51,255 bases of DNA from Caldanaerobius fijiensis DSM 17918 (GCF_900129075.1 NZ_FQVH01000019.1:1-51255), one strand, 5' to 3'; shown: positions 8,479 to 17,574, numbered from the stretch's first letter. A program made the numbers and translations. Notes: a model not told the origin generated them from the sequence alone.

Positions 8479-8576
8479 AATGGCTCCTCTCTTAACATCA
8501 GGATATCTCTTTATCGCAACTTATCAAGAGGCCTTTATACTTTTCATTTAAAAACTGCCTGAAAATGTAATAGTAA

Positions 8577-8612
8577 GGAGGACATTACAGTCTATCTACT
8601 TCAATGTCCCCC
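8577..8612 (-). terminator. Hairpin after dehydrogenase copy 4
   Basis: GGAGGACATT (8577-8586) pairs with AATGTCCCCC (8603-8612) with one mismatch, ten bases downstream of the dehydrogenase stop. On the minus strand TTACTATTACATTTT follows, a weak U-rich tail. Confidence 0.5.
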
Positions 8613-8621
8613 TCTTTTAAG

Positions 8622-9659
8622 CTACAATACTATCTCTTTACCTAATCTTGCTGATTCATATATGCCGTTTAATATTTTCTGGATCTGTAGTCCATCTTCA
8701 CCTGTGGCTATAGGTGTCCTGTTCTCCCTTATACAGGTCAAAAACTCTTTTATTTCATTATAGAAGGGATCTTCACGATCTACTACAGGCGTCGAATCGA
8801 TCAGATAATTTTCCTGTTCGTCGTATATGACAAATGGCGAAAGGCTGGCACCTGCTTTGGTACCAAATATCTCGCTGTTCATGCTTTCCTTATTGTTCAA
8901 TGCCCAGCTGACCGATACCTGCATCGTAGCTCCGTTTTCAAACCTGATAAAAGCACAGGCAGAATCTTCGGTATCAAACGTATCGTCAGGATCAAAGGCG
9001 TGCCATCTGCCTACACCTTTTGTCTTGTAATCTCCGATCTTATCATAAACAGCCGCACTTACTGTTACAGGCTTTGGCTTGCCCATGAGATACCACGTCA
9101 GATCTATGACATGTACTCCTATGTCTATGACAGGTCCACCGCCTGACTTTGCCTTGTTGGTAAACCAACCCGTAGGCGTTCCCCTTCTTCTTTCGTAAGT
9201 CGCCTTTGCAAAGTATATCTCTCCGAATCTACCCTTTTCTGCAAACTCTTTTATAACCTTGCTATCTGCTCTAAACCTGTTGACAAAACCGATCTGCAGT
9301 ATGCGGTTATTGGCCTTTGCCGCTTTTATCATGGCTTCAGCCTCTTCCGGATTCATAGCCATAGGCTTTTCGCACAGCACGTGCTTGCCTGCGTTTAAAG
9401 CCGCAATTGTAGCTGCCGCATGAGCGTTGTTCCACGTACATACGCTTACAGCATCTACATCAGACAGCTTGACCAGATCGTTGAAATCAGTAAATGCATA
9501 CTTCATGCCGTATTTTTCTTTTACCTCATTGGCTCTCTTCTCATTGATATCGCAAACAGCCACCAGCTCCACATCGTCTTGTTTTAAATATGCAGGTATG
9601 TGGGCATTCTGACATATATTACCCGCACCTATAAGTCCTATCCTTATTTTCTCCGTCAT
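8622..9659 (-). CDS. Gfo/Idh/MocA family dehydrogenase (copy 4)
   Basis: 345 residues, with Rossmann loop GLIGAGNICQ, CEKP (Lys98) and SGGGPVIDIGVH (Asp179, His183). NAD(P)-dependent oxidation of a sugar or inositol-like substrate is likely. RBS GGGGAGG lies before ATG. It follows the second TIM-barrel gene by ~50 bp and a hairpin closes the pair, so 10574-8622 looks like a two-gene transcript driven by the promoter at 10622-10650. Confidence 0.92.
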   Translation of the reverse strand: MTEKIRIGLIGAGNICQNAHIPAYLKQDDVELVAVCDINEKRANEVKEKYGMKYAFTDFNDLVKLSDVDAVSVCTWNNAHAAATIAALNAGKHVLCEKPMAMNPEEAEAMIKAAKANNRILQIGFVNRFRADSKVIKEFAEKGRFGEIYFAKATYERRRGTPTGWFTNKAKSGGGPVIDIGVHVIDLTWYLMGKPKPVTVSAAVYDKIGDYKTKGVGRWHAFDPDDTFDTEDSACAFIRFENGATMQVSVSWALNNKESMNSEIFGTKAGASLSPFVIYDEQENYLIDSTPVVDREDPFYNEIKEFLTCIRENRTPIATGEDGLQIQKILNGIYESARLGKEIVL

Positions 9660-9710
9660 ATTCGTTCCTCCCCTTTTATATCAAAACTTTTTAATTGATC
9701 TCTATCACAA

Positions 9711-10574
9711 TTAAACTTCGTTCCATATCCTCCTGGCATTATCCAAAGCTATTTTACAGGCTTTTCGGCATTCTTCCATACCTTCAAATTCAATAGAAAT
9801 ATATCCATCGTATCCGTAATCTTTTATGGCCTTTATCACATTCCACATATCGATATCTCCATGGCCTACAATAGCACCTCTTAAGAAATTGCCGTTAGCC
9901 GTCTGGAACCATCCTTCTCCAGGATTTTTGTAAAAAGGCCTGTAGTAAAAATCCTTCAAGTGAATCATCGAAGTATACGGAAGGTTTTTCTTTACGGCAA
10001 CAACAGGGTCTTCATCTACACACAGGAAATTGCCTATGTCCAATGTGGTCTTATAGTTAGGCCTATTCACCGCATGTATAAGCCTCTGCACCCTCTCGCT
10101 GCCCTGAATAAAGAAGCCATGGTTTTCTACACTGGTGGTTATACCGTATTGGGCAGCGTAGTCAGCAATCCTCCTGCAAGCTTCGGCCAGTTTGGGTAAG
10201 TCCTCATCCAGTTGTTTTACCGTAGCTTCAGATACAGGCCTCCACGCCACATCATGCCTCATCAATTTGACACCAAGGCGGTGAGCGATGTCCACTTCCC
10301 CCATAACCCTTTTGATCTCGTTCTCATAGTCTTCCTGTGTCTTCTGAATGAAATTAGCCCCTATGGCGTAATTAGATATCTCTATACCCACATCATCGGC
10401 CTTTTTTCGAATAGCGTCTATTAAACCAGGATTTTTAGATAAGTCAAAGCCAAAGGGTGCGATCTCTACATGCTCGCCCCCATTGTCGGCAATCCACTGG
10501 ATGACATCCAGCACATCCATCTCATTGTTGTAAATAGCCTGAGACAAACTATATGTACTCAACCCTATTTTCAC
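9711..10574 (-). CDS. Sugar phosphate isomerase/epimerase-like TIM-barrel protein (copy 2)
   Basis: 287 residues starting at GTG 10574 (KIGLSTYSLS). The upstream TTG at 10592 is rejected because the GAAGGGGG binding site lies between the two. Metal ligands of the AP-endonuclease-2 barrel are Glu156 (TSVENH), Asp185 (TTLDIGN), His211 (IHLKDF) and Glu268 (ISIEFEG) in the longer numbering. It could be an isomerase, epimerase, inosose-dehydratase-like enzyme or keto-glycoside lyase. It shares a transcript with dehydrogenase copy 4. Confidence 0.85.
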   Translation of the reverse strand: MKIGLSTYSLSQAIYNNEMDVLDVIQWIADNGGEHVEIAPFGFDLSKNPGLIDAIRKKADDVGIEISNYAIGANFIQKTQEDYENEIKRVMGEVDIAHRLGVKLMRHDVAWRPVSEATVKQLDEDLPKLAEACRRIADYAAQYGITTSVENHGFFIQGSERVQRLIHAVNRPNYKTTLDIGNFLCVDEDPVVAVKKNLPYTSMIHLKDFYYRPFYKNPGEGWFQTANGNFLRGAIVGHGDIDMWNVIKAIKDYGYDGYISIEFEGMEECRKACKIALDNARRIWNEV

Positions 10575-10621
10575 GTAAAACACCCCCTTCAATTTATATT
10601 ATGATATAACCAATCACATCT

Positions 10622-10650
10622 ATTGTATCAGCCTTTTCTGCTAAATGCAA
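10622..10650 (-). promoter_or_regulatory. Promoter of the isomerase/dehydrogenase pair
   Basis: On the minus strand TTGCAT, a 17-bp spacer and TACAAT precede the isomerase start by ~48 bp. A TTTGCGCAAA palindrome at 10677-10686, just upstream of -35, may be an operator of a LacI-type regulator. Confidence 0.65.
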
Positions 10651-10711
10651 GCATATCGCAAAAAAGTGGCAAGGCTTTTGCGCAAACTCTTTGTAAAAAA
10701 CAAGTAAAAGT

Positions 10712-10753
10712 AAAAAGCAAAGAGCTATTAAACCAATAGCCCTTTGCTTTTTT
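10712..10753 (-). terminator. Terminator of binding-protein gene 2
   Basis: AAAAGCAAAGAGCTATT pairs with AATAGCCCTTTGCTTTT around AAACC with one mismatch, and both sides end in A/T runs, so it can act in both directions. A nearly identical copy closes gene 3 at 13359-13400. Confidence 0.85.
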
Positions 10754-10759
10754 AGATTA

Positions 10760-12730
10760 TCAGTTAGGCATCCATCCCTGCATGATCATCATTATTGTGT
10801 TATTGCAGAAACCGAAGTTAGTCTCTGCTATCCTTTCGATGTCCTCTGGGTCAGTGGGCAGCGGCATATCCCTGTTGTACTTCTGAATCTGGTCTTGCAT
10901 CGGCCAGCCCTTTGCCATCTTGGTGGTCCTCATGTTAAACCACGTACCTGTCACGTTCTGGAACCAGTCAAGACCAAAGGCGTTCTCGTTGGCTATCCAT
11001 ACCAGGTCGCTGGCTGCTTTCTTGACCTCGTCTTCGCTCATGTAGAGCATCTGGTTCAAGACCTTGTCTACGTCCACAGGCTTGCCATCAGGCCCTGGCA
11101 ATACCATGTTGAGTTTGCCCTTGTTCGGACCACTCTGTATCCTCGGGAAATTACCAGCATTGCTCGGGAAGCCCCAGTAGAAGTTAGACAGTGGCCACCA
11201 TGGATAGTTGTAACCCCATGTAACGTCTATCCACTCTGCCGACATGTCATAGTCATGCTTGTCCTGTGCAGCAGCATAGTAGATAGATCAATCAACAGCT
11301 CTCAACTTCGTCGGCATACCGAACTTAGTAAGCTGCTCTGCACAGATCTCTGCCGAGTTAGCATTGGGAGCCCAACCGCTGTTAGCACCTATAACGAAGT
11401 TGTACTGCTTGCCGTTCTTGTCCCTCCATATGCCGTCAGAACCTTTGCTCCAGCCTATCTCCTTCAAAAGCTCTTCTGCTTTGGCCGGATCATATGAGAA
11501 CTTGGTCATCTTATCTTTGACCTCGGGCAATACCCACTGATCAACAAAGGACTCTGGCATGCCCATTACAGAATAACCTATAGACTCTTTTCCGTAGTAG
11601 TTACCTACTTCCCTTATCTTTTTCTTGTCAAACGTGTATATCAAAGCCCTTCTGAACTTCACATCGTTGAAAGGTGGCTTCTGGATGTTGAAAATAAATC
11701 CCATAGATGCTGGGTCAAACATCCTGTAGTGTAACAGGTCCTTGTTTGCCGCCAGTATTGACTCTAATATATCCCTGGCCTGTGTACCGTCGAACCTGTC
11801 CAGCTGCCCTGCTTTGAGCATAGCATACTGACCTGCTGCATCCGGCACCTGCTTTGCTATTACCTTCTCAAAGGTTATCTTGTCTGCATTCCAGTAGTCA
11901 GGTCTCTTCTCAAGTATCATATCCGATGCTGTAACGTTAACGACCTTGTATGGTCCTGTGCCTATTGGGAATTTGGGATTCTCTTTTGTAAAGTCCTGCC
12001 AGTTCTTGTCTAATGCGTTCCTTATATCCTGTGCCTTGGTAAAGTCGATACCAAAAGCTCCCCTCTTGTCAGGAGTATCAGCTTGTTTATCCATCGCCTG
12101 TTTTAAGAGCTCTGCTGCCTTATCTACATATTTGCCGTATATGTGATAAGGAATAGCACCCTGATTCGCCTGAGCAATCAAATAGGTTTTAACCTTGTCG
12201 CTGGGCTGTGGGTCGTTCCACACAAACACGACCGTATAATCATCCGGCGTCTCTATGCTCTTTAAGAATTTGCATATAAACTCGCCGTTATTCAAAGTGT
12301 AGTAAGCCCAGACGTCCTTACTTGTAAACGGTTGCCCATCTGTCCAAGTGACACCCTGTCTTATCTTTACAGTAGATTTATTTCCTTCATGTACAGGCAT
12401 GTCTTCTGCCAACCATGGGTAGATCTTATCGGTGGACCTTATAAACCTGTAAAGACCTTCAATCATCCATCCCCATGCTTCGCCTATACCACCTGATGCA
12501 AACGGGTTGCCCTGGTATAGAGGCGGCTTGGGCCAACCACCGAGCACTCTCAGTATCTTTTGCTTATTGTATTTAGGACCTGTATCAGCGGTCTGCGTCG
12601 TCTTTTTCCCTCCACCTGAGGTTGAAGTTCCGGTAGTAGACGTCTTATTGGACTTACTGCATCCAGACAACAGTACGCCAACGATAAATAGAATAGCCAA
12701 TCCCAGTGTTAACGCTTTTTTAAACTTCAT
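10760..12730 (-). pseudogene. Family 5 solute-binding lipoprotein (SBP2), interrupted by in-frame TGA
   Basis: Full length would be ~656 residues from ATG 12730 (RBS GGGGGAG). The lipobox is LSGC after a hydrophobic signal; the body has the same blocks as SBP1 (RQGVTWTDGQPFTSKDVWAY, FNDVKFRRALIYTFDKKKIR). After LRAVD the frame hits TGA (11290-11288) and continues in frame with SIYYAAAQDKHDY to the normal C-terminus. SBP1 aligns without a gap, having Pro at this codon. The rest of both halves is intact. It may be a recent pseudogene, a readthrough gene, or two half proteins. Transcribed from 13104-13132 with a ~365-nt leader. Confidence 0.85.
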
Positions 12731-13097
12731 AAAATTTACTCTCCCCCTCAAACCTTAATATAGTTTTTCATAGGTGATAAAAACAGATTAGAAACAGATT
12801 AGAAATAGATTAAACGAACATCTACTATCTCTTTTGTCACAATATCAAAACCTTTTCTCCTATCCCCTCCCCTAAATTAATTGATTATATTTGCAACTCT
12901 CATAAATGAGAGGCAAATAACAACGTTATCATATTGCATAAGCTCCGACGTGTTTTCCTCCAAACGATTTCACATTAAAAACACCAATAGTCCAGCGGAT
13001 ATGCTTATCTCTCATTATGCAACAAGATACCTTTTTACGACATTACTAAATGATTTGACTAATTATACGATAATCGTTATTTTTTTTGTTCAATTCT
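12731..13097 (-). promoter_or_regulatory. Long 5' leader of binding-protein gene 2
   Basis: No gene is seen in this ~370-nt stretch. If transcription starts ~7 nt after the -10 at 13104-13109 it is an untranslated leader. It contains a 66-nt block (12873-12938) identical to 15495-15560, which carries hairpin 12889-12918 (6 bp plus 7 bp, 2-nt bulge, 2-nt loop) and a small ATAAC/GTTAT repeat. It also contains a cre-like AAACGATTTC core (12959-12972) also found in the gene 3 leader, and three 11-nt AACAGATTAGA-like repeats (12781-12814). Confidence 0.6.
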
Positions 13098-13103
13098 GAG
13101 TAC

Positions 13104-13132
13104 ATTCTATCAAAAGCAAAAAACGTTATCAA
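13104..13132 (-). promoter_or_regulatory. Promoter of binding-protein gene 2
   Basis: Minus strand TTGATA, 17-bp spacer, TAGAAT. The same layout with an identical -35 and TACAAT occurs at 15719-15747 upstream of gene 3. Sequence similarity between the copies continues ~100 bp upstream of -35. Confidence 0.7.
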
Positions 13133-13358
13133 TAGTCAAATTTCGTCGTTTTACGTCATATTCAGCTTTTTTTACGATATTTTTATATATTATCTCGCTA
13201 TATCTCAATGTATCTCTAATTTTCTTGAATTTATATAATTTTTAAAATTATGTTCAGTAAAAAGAGATTTTTCTTTTCGGATTTTAACAAAAGGTACTGG
13301 CGTCGTTTGTAAAAAATAACTTTTAGGCTATCCATTATCTGCCGAGTTTAGAGAAAAC

Positions 13359-13400
13359 AAAAAGCAAAGAGCTATTAAACCAATAGCCCTTTGCTTTTTT
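13359..13400 (-). terminator. Terminator of binding-protein gene 3
   Basis: The same hairpin as at 10712-10753 (AAAAGCAAAGAGCTATT arm, AAACC loop, GC stem ending in a T-run on either strand). It also marks the left end of the second copy of the tandem duplication. Confidence 0.85.
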
Positions 13401-13406
13401 AGATGA

Positions 13407-15371
13407 TCAGTTAGGCATCCATCCCTGGGTGACCATCATTAGCCAATTGTTGCCGAATCCAAAGTTGGTCTCTGCAATCCTTTCGATGTCCTCTGGGTCA
13501 GTGGGCAGCGGCATATCCCTGTTGTACTTCTGAATCTGGTCTTGCATTGGCCAACCCTTTGCCATCTTGGTGGTCTTCATGTTAAACCACGTACCTGTCA
13601 CGTTCTGGAACCAGTCAAGACCAAAGGCGTTCTCGTTGGCTATCCATACCAAGTCGCTGGCTGCTTTCTTGACATCGTCTTCGCTCATGTAGAGCATCTC
13701 GTTCAAGACCTTGTCTACATCCACAGGCTTGCCATCAGGCCCTGGCAATACCATGTTGAGTTTGCCCTTGTTCGGGCCACTCTGTATCCTCGGGAAATTA
13801 CCAGCATTGCTCGGGAAGCCCCAGTAGAAGTTAGACAGTGGCCACCATGGATAGTTGTAACCCCATGTAACGTCTATCCACTCTGCCGACATGTCATAGT
13901 CATGCTTGTCCTGTGCAGCAGCATAGTAGATAGATCAATCAACAGCTCTCAACTTCGTCGGCATACCGAACTTAGTAAGCTGCTCTGCACAGATCTCTGC
14001 CGCGTTGGCATTGGGAGCCCAACCAGCATTAGCACCTATAACGAAGTTGTACTGCTTGCCGTTCTTGTCTCTCCATATGCCGTCAGAACCTTTGCTCCAG
14101 CCTATCTCCTTCAGAAGCTCTTCTGCTTTGGCCGGATCATATGAGAACTTGGTCATCTTGTCTTTGACCTCGGGCAATACCCACTGATCAACAAAGGACT
14201 CTGGCATGCCCATTACAGAATAACCTATAGACTCTTTTCCGTAGTAGTTACCTACTTCCCTTATCTTTTTCTTGTCAAACGTGTATATCAAAGCTCTTCT
14301 GAACTTCACATCGTTGAAAGGTGGCTTCTGGATGTTGAAAACAAATCCCATAGATGCTGGGTCAAACATCCTGTAGTGTAACAGGTCCTTGTTTGCCGCC
14401 AGTATTGATTCTAATATATCCCTGGCCTGCGTACCGTCGAACCTGTCCAGCTGCCCTGCTTTGAGCATAGCATACTGACCTGATGGGTCAGGTACTTGCT
14501 TTGCATATACCTTATCAAAGGTTATCTTATCTGCGTTCCAGTAGTCAGGTCTCTTCTCAAGTATCATATCCGATGCTGTAACGTTAACAACCTTGTATGG
14601 TCCTGTGGCTATCGGATACTTCGGATTCTCTTTTAAGAAGTCCTGCCAGTTCTTGTCTAATGCGTTCCTTATATCCTGTGCCTTGTTAAAGTCGATACCA
14701 AAAGCTCCCCTCTTGTCAGGAGTATCAGCTTGTTTATCTATGGCCTGTTTTAAGAGCTGTGCTGCCTTATCTACATATTTGCCGTATATGTGGTAAGGAA
14801 TCTGTCCCTGAGTTGCCTGAGCAATCAGGTAATCCTTAACCTTGTTGCTGGGCTGTGGATCGTTCCACACAAATACAACCGTATTGTCATCCGGCGTCTC
14901 TATGCTCTTCAAGAACTTGCATATAAACTCGCCGTTATTCAATGTGTAGTAAGCCTACACATCTTTGCTCGTAAACGGTTGTCCGTCATTCCAAGTGACG
15001 CCCTTTCTGATCTTTACAGTAGATTTATTTCCTTCATGTACAGGCATGTCTTCTGCCAGCCATGGGTAGATCTTATCGGTGGACCTTACAAACCTATAAA
15101 GCCCTTCAAACATCCATCCCCATGCTTCGCCTACGCCACCTGATGCAAACGGGTTGCCCTGGTATAGAGGCGGTTTCGGCCAACCACCAATTACTCTTAC
15201 TATTTTCTGTTTATTGTATTTGGGACCTTCATTAGCGGTTTGAGTTGTCTTATTCCCTCCACTTGAAGTCCCAGTAGTCGTTGTATTATTGGACTTGCTG
15301 CATCCAGACAACAGTACGCCAACAATAAATAGAACAGCTAATCCAAGTGTTAGCGCTTTCTTAAACTTCAC
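13407..15371 (-). pseudogene. Family 5 solute-binding lipoprotein (SBP3), interrupted by TAG and TGA
   Basis: Tandem copy of SBP2, near-identical in protein sequence over the C-terminal 160 residues. The likely start is GTG 15371 (GAGGGG site 8 nt upstream). Lipobox LSGC. The first interruption is TAG (14957-14955) in SKDV*AYY, where SBP1 and SBP2 have Trp (TGG). The second is the TGA (13937-13935) shared with SBP2 in LRAVD*SIYY. Otherwise the reading frame is intact throughout with no indels. It has its own promoter, leader and terminator. Two stops make a full-length product less likely than for SBP2. Confidence 0.85.
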
Positions 15372-15712
15372 AAAATTCACCCCTCAAACCTTAATATAGT
15401 TTTTCCTCAGTAGTAGAAATAGATTAGAAATAACTTAAGTCAATATCCCCTACCTACCTTGCCACAATATCAAAACCTTCTCCTATCCCCCCTCTAAATT
15501 AATTGATTATATTTGCAACTCTCATAAATGAGAGGCAAATAACAACGTTATCATATTGCACAAGCTTAGACATGATTGATTCAAACGATTTCGCCATAAA
15601 ATGCCATTAATTGCTTAACATGCACATTTCTACTTGTACGCAAGGTGATTTTTTTAATTCATAAAGGTTTTCATCAATTACACCATAATAGATACTCTCT
15701 TTTGTTCAACCT
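15372..15712 (-). promoter_or_regulatory. Long 5' leader of binding-protein gene 3
   Basis: No gene is seen here. It is the homologue of the gene 2 leader: the 66-nt identical block is at 15495-15560, its hairpin at 15511-15540 and the cre-like core at 15580-15593, while flanking parts have diverged clearly. The placement inside the transcript rests on the promoter call at 15719-15747. Confidence 0.6.
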
Positions 15713-15718
15713 GAACAC

Positions 15719-15747
15719 ATTGTATCAAAGATAAAAGATGTTATCAA
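15719..15747 (-). promoter_or_regulatory. Promoter of binding-protein gene 3
   Basis: Minus strand TTGATA, 17-bp spacer, TACAAT, conserved with the gene 2 promoter. The stretch 15748-15932 between this promoter and that of pdxST has no gene; its first ~120 bp resemble the same region of copy 2. Confidence 0.7.
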
Positions 15748-15932
15748 TAGTCAAATTTCGCCGTTTTGAGTCATATTCGGCTTTTTTTATTATGTTTTCG
15801 TATATTATCTCTCTATTTTTCAATATCTCTCTGACTTTCTTGAATTTATAATAATTTTTAAGCGAAAATCTTGTGAAAACGGTTGCTTAAAGTAAAAAAT
15901 GACTGTATTGCCCATAAAATCAGGACCGGCTA

Positions 15933-15961
15933 TTGACACGTAACGCCCATATATGTATAAT
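15933..15961 (+). promoter_or_regulatory. Promoter of pdxST
   Basis: TTGACA (15933-15938), 17-bp spacer, TATAAT (15956-15961): a perfect vegetative consensus. The start codon of pdxS is 58 bp after the -10. Confidence 0.9.
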
Positions 15962-15979
15962 TGTCTTAATACATTTTAT

Positions 15980-15996
15980 ATTGTATTACATACAAT
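15980..15996 (+). promoter_or_regulatory. Operator-like palindrome in the pdxST leader
   Basis: ATTGTAT-TAC-ATACAAT, a perfect 7-bp inverted repeat, lies between the predicted transcription start and the ribosome binding site of pdxS. It is well placed for a repressor; no regulator gene is adjacent. Confidence 0.5.
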
Positions 15997-16018
15997 TCTT
16001 ATTGTGGAGGGAAATAAT

Positions 16019-16936
16019 ATGTCAGTAAGCAAAAATCTTAGCAGTATTTCTGAAAAAATTTCTGAAAGATATGAACTCAATAAAAATCTGGCTCAGATGT
16101 TAAAAGGCGGAGTAATTATGGATGTGACCACACCGGAACAGGCTGTAATTGCAGAAAAAGCAGGCGCTGTCGCTGTAATGGCCTTGGAACGAGTTCCTGC
16201 TGACATAAGAAAACACGGCGGTGTTGCCAGAATGTCAGATCCCAAAATCATCAAAGCTATAAAATCCGCTGTATCCATTCCCGTTATGGCCAAGGTACGA
16301 ATAGGTCATTTCGTAGAAGCCCAAATATTAGAAGCCCTGGGTATAGACTTTATAGATGAAAGCGAGGTTTTGACACCGGCTGATGAGATGTACCACATAA
16401 ACAAGTGGGATTTTAAGATACCCTTCGTCTGCGGCGCCAGAAACCTGGGAGAAGCCCTGAGGAGGATTGGCGAAGGCGCTTCCATGATAAGGACAAAAGG
16501 CGAAGCTGGTACTGGCAACGTAGTCGAAGCCGTAAGACACATGAGGACCATGATGTCAGAAATCAGGCGATTGCAAAACATGCGAGAAGACGAACTCATG
16601 GCAGCCGCCAAGGAACTGCAGGCACCTTTTGAACTGGTTAAATATGTAACCGAAAACGGAAGATTACCCGTCGTCAATTTTGCTGCCGGCGGAATTGCCA
16701 CACCAGCCGATGCCGCTCTGATGATGCAGCTGGGAGCCGATGGCGTATTTGTAGGTTCAGGTATCTTTAAATCATCCAACCCTGAAAAGAGGGCTGCTGC
16801 CATCGTAAAGGCCACAACCTATTATAATGACCCTAAAATACTGGCAGAAGTATCCGAGGATCTGGGCGAGGCTATGGAAGGAATAGAGATAAGTAAAATC
16901 GAAAAAGAAAACCTCTATGCAGAACGAGGCTGGTAA
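16019..16936 (+). CDS. pdxS: Pyridoxal 5'-phosphate synthase, PdxS subunit
   Basis: 305 residues from ATG 16019 (GGAGGG at ~16007); an in-frame ATG at 15953 lies inside the promoter and is rejected. PdxS builds pyridoxal 5'-phosphate from ribose 5-phosphate, glyceraldehyde 3-phosphate and ammonia in a 12-mer TIM-barrel complex. The family signature [15 protein letters not shown] contains the Schiff-base lysine (about residue 92), and the C-terminal phosphate-binding [14 protein letters not shown] and [12 protein letters not shown] blocks are present. It is followed three bases later by pdxT. Confidence 0.98.
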   Translation: MSVSKNLSSISEKISERYELNKNLAQMLKGGVIMDVTTPEQAVIAEKAGAVAVMALERVPADIRKHGGVARMSDPKIIKAIKSAVSIPVMAKVRIGHFVEAQILEALGIDFIDESEVLTPADEMYHINKWDFKIPFVCGARNLGEALRRIGEGASMIRTKGEAGTGNVVEAVRHMRTMMSEIRRLQNMREDELMAAAKELQAPFELVKYVTENGRLPVVNFAAGGIATPADAALMMQLGADGVFVGSGIFKSSNPEKRAAAIVKATTYYNDPKILAEVSEDLGEAMEGIEISKIEKENLYAERGW

Positions 16937-16939
16937 TAG

Positions 16940-17557
16940 ATGGTGGCTGCAGAATTTACTAAAAACGAAGGTGTTCTTAATATAGGGGTCCTGGCTGTCC
17001 AGGGCTCCGTGGTTGAGCACGTAAATATGCTAAAAAAAATAGATGGCGTCAAACCCATTGAAGTAAAGATACCCGAACAACTGTATCACATAGATGGACT
17101 CATATTGCCTGGTGGCGAAAGCACTGCCATCGGAAAATTAATAGAAGATTATGGATTAAATAATATTATTGTAGAAAGGGCAAAAAAAGGCATGCCCATC
17201 TGGGGAACCTGTGCAGGCATGATACTCATGGCCAAAAAAATAACCGGCCAGAATAAAACCTATTTAAACCTCATGGATATTGTGGTAAAAAGAAATGCTT
17301 ACGGTAGCCAGCTGGACAGTTTTGCGACCCATGAGGTTATACCTGCTGTATCCGATAAGCCGTTAAAAATGGTGTTTATCAGGGCGCCTTACGTAGAAGA
17401 CATAGCAGATACAGTAGAAATACTGGCAAAAGTGGATGGACATATCGTTGCCGTAAAACAGGATAACCTTATAGCAACATCATTTCACCCTGAACTCACT
17501 GATGACACTTCTTTTCACAGGTATTTTATAAAAATAGTCAGGGAATCGATTAATTAA
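16940..17557 (+). CDS. pdxT: Pyridoxal 5'-phosphate synthase, glutaminase subunit PdxT
   Basis: 205 residues, class I glutamine amidotransferase fold. It supplies ammonia from glutamine to PdxS. Visible are the IGVLAVQGSVVEH start of the fold, PGGEST (57-62), the nucleophile Cys91 in GTCAGM and the C-terminal His-Glu in SFHPELTDD. About a dozen residues precede the usual family start, but no other start codon fits. Its stop codon lies inside the terminator hairpin. Confidence 0.97.
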   Translation: MVAAEFTKNEGVLNIGVLAVQGSVVEHVNMLKKIDGVKPIEVKIPEQLYHIDGLILPGGESTAIGKLIEDYGLNNIIVERAKKGMPIWGTCAGMILMAKKITGQNKTYLNLMDIVVKRNAYGSQLDSFATHEVIPAVSDKPLKMVFIRAPYVEDIADTVEILAKVDGHIVAVKQDNLIATSFHPELTDDTSFHRYFIKIVRESIN

Positions 17558-17574
17558 ATCGATTCCCTGACTAT
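17534..17574 (+). terminator. Terminator of pdxST (overlaps the pdxT stop)
   Basis: A perfect 18-bp stem (ATAGTCAGGGAATCGATT and complement) around AATTA. The last codons and stop of pdxT form the left arm and loop. Only a short TATATCTGT tail follows. Confidence 0.7.

Noticed and set aside
11288-11290. The shared TGA as a selenocysteine codon
   Set aside because: No SECIS-like hairpin with a suitable loop is evident right after the TGA, SBP1 has Pro rather than Cys there, and binding proteins have no redox site.
10895-11497. A 200-codon open frame on the plus strand, repeated at 13542-14144
   Set aside because: It is the antisense of SBP2/SBP3 coding sequence; it recurs only because the genes are duplicated and has no RBS or known domain.
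14955-14957. TAG as a pyrrolysine codon
   Set aside because: No pyl genes in view, and the paralogues have Trp at this codon; a simple nonsense change explains it.
15953-16018. An upstream ATG extending PdxS by 22 residues
   Set aside because: It overlaps the -10 of a perfect promoter and has no RBS; the ATG at 16019 has GGAGGG and gives the family's N-terminus.
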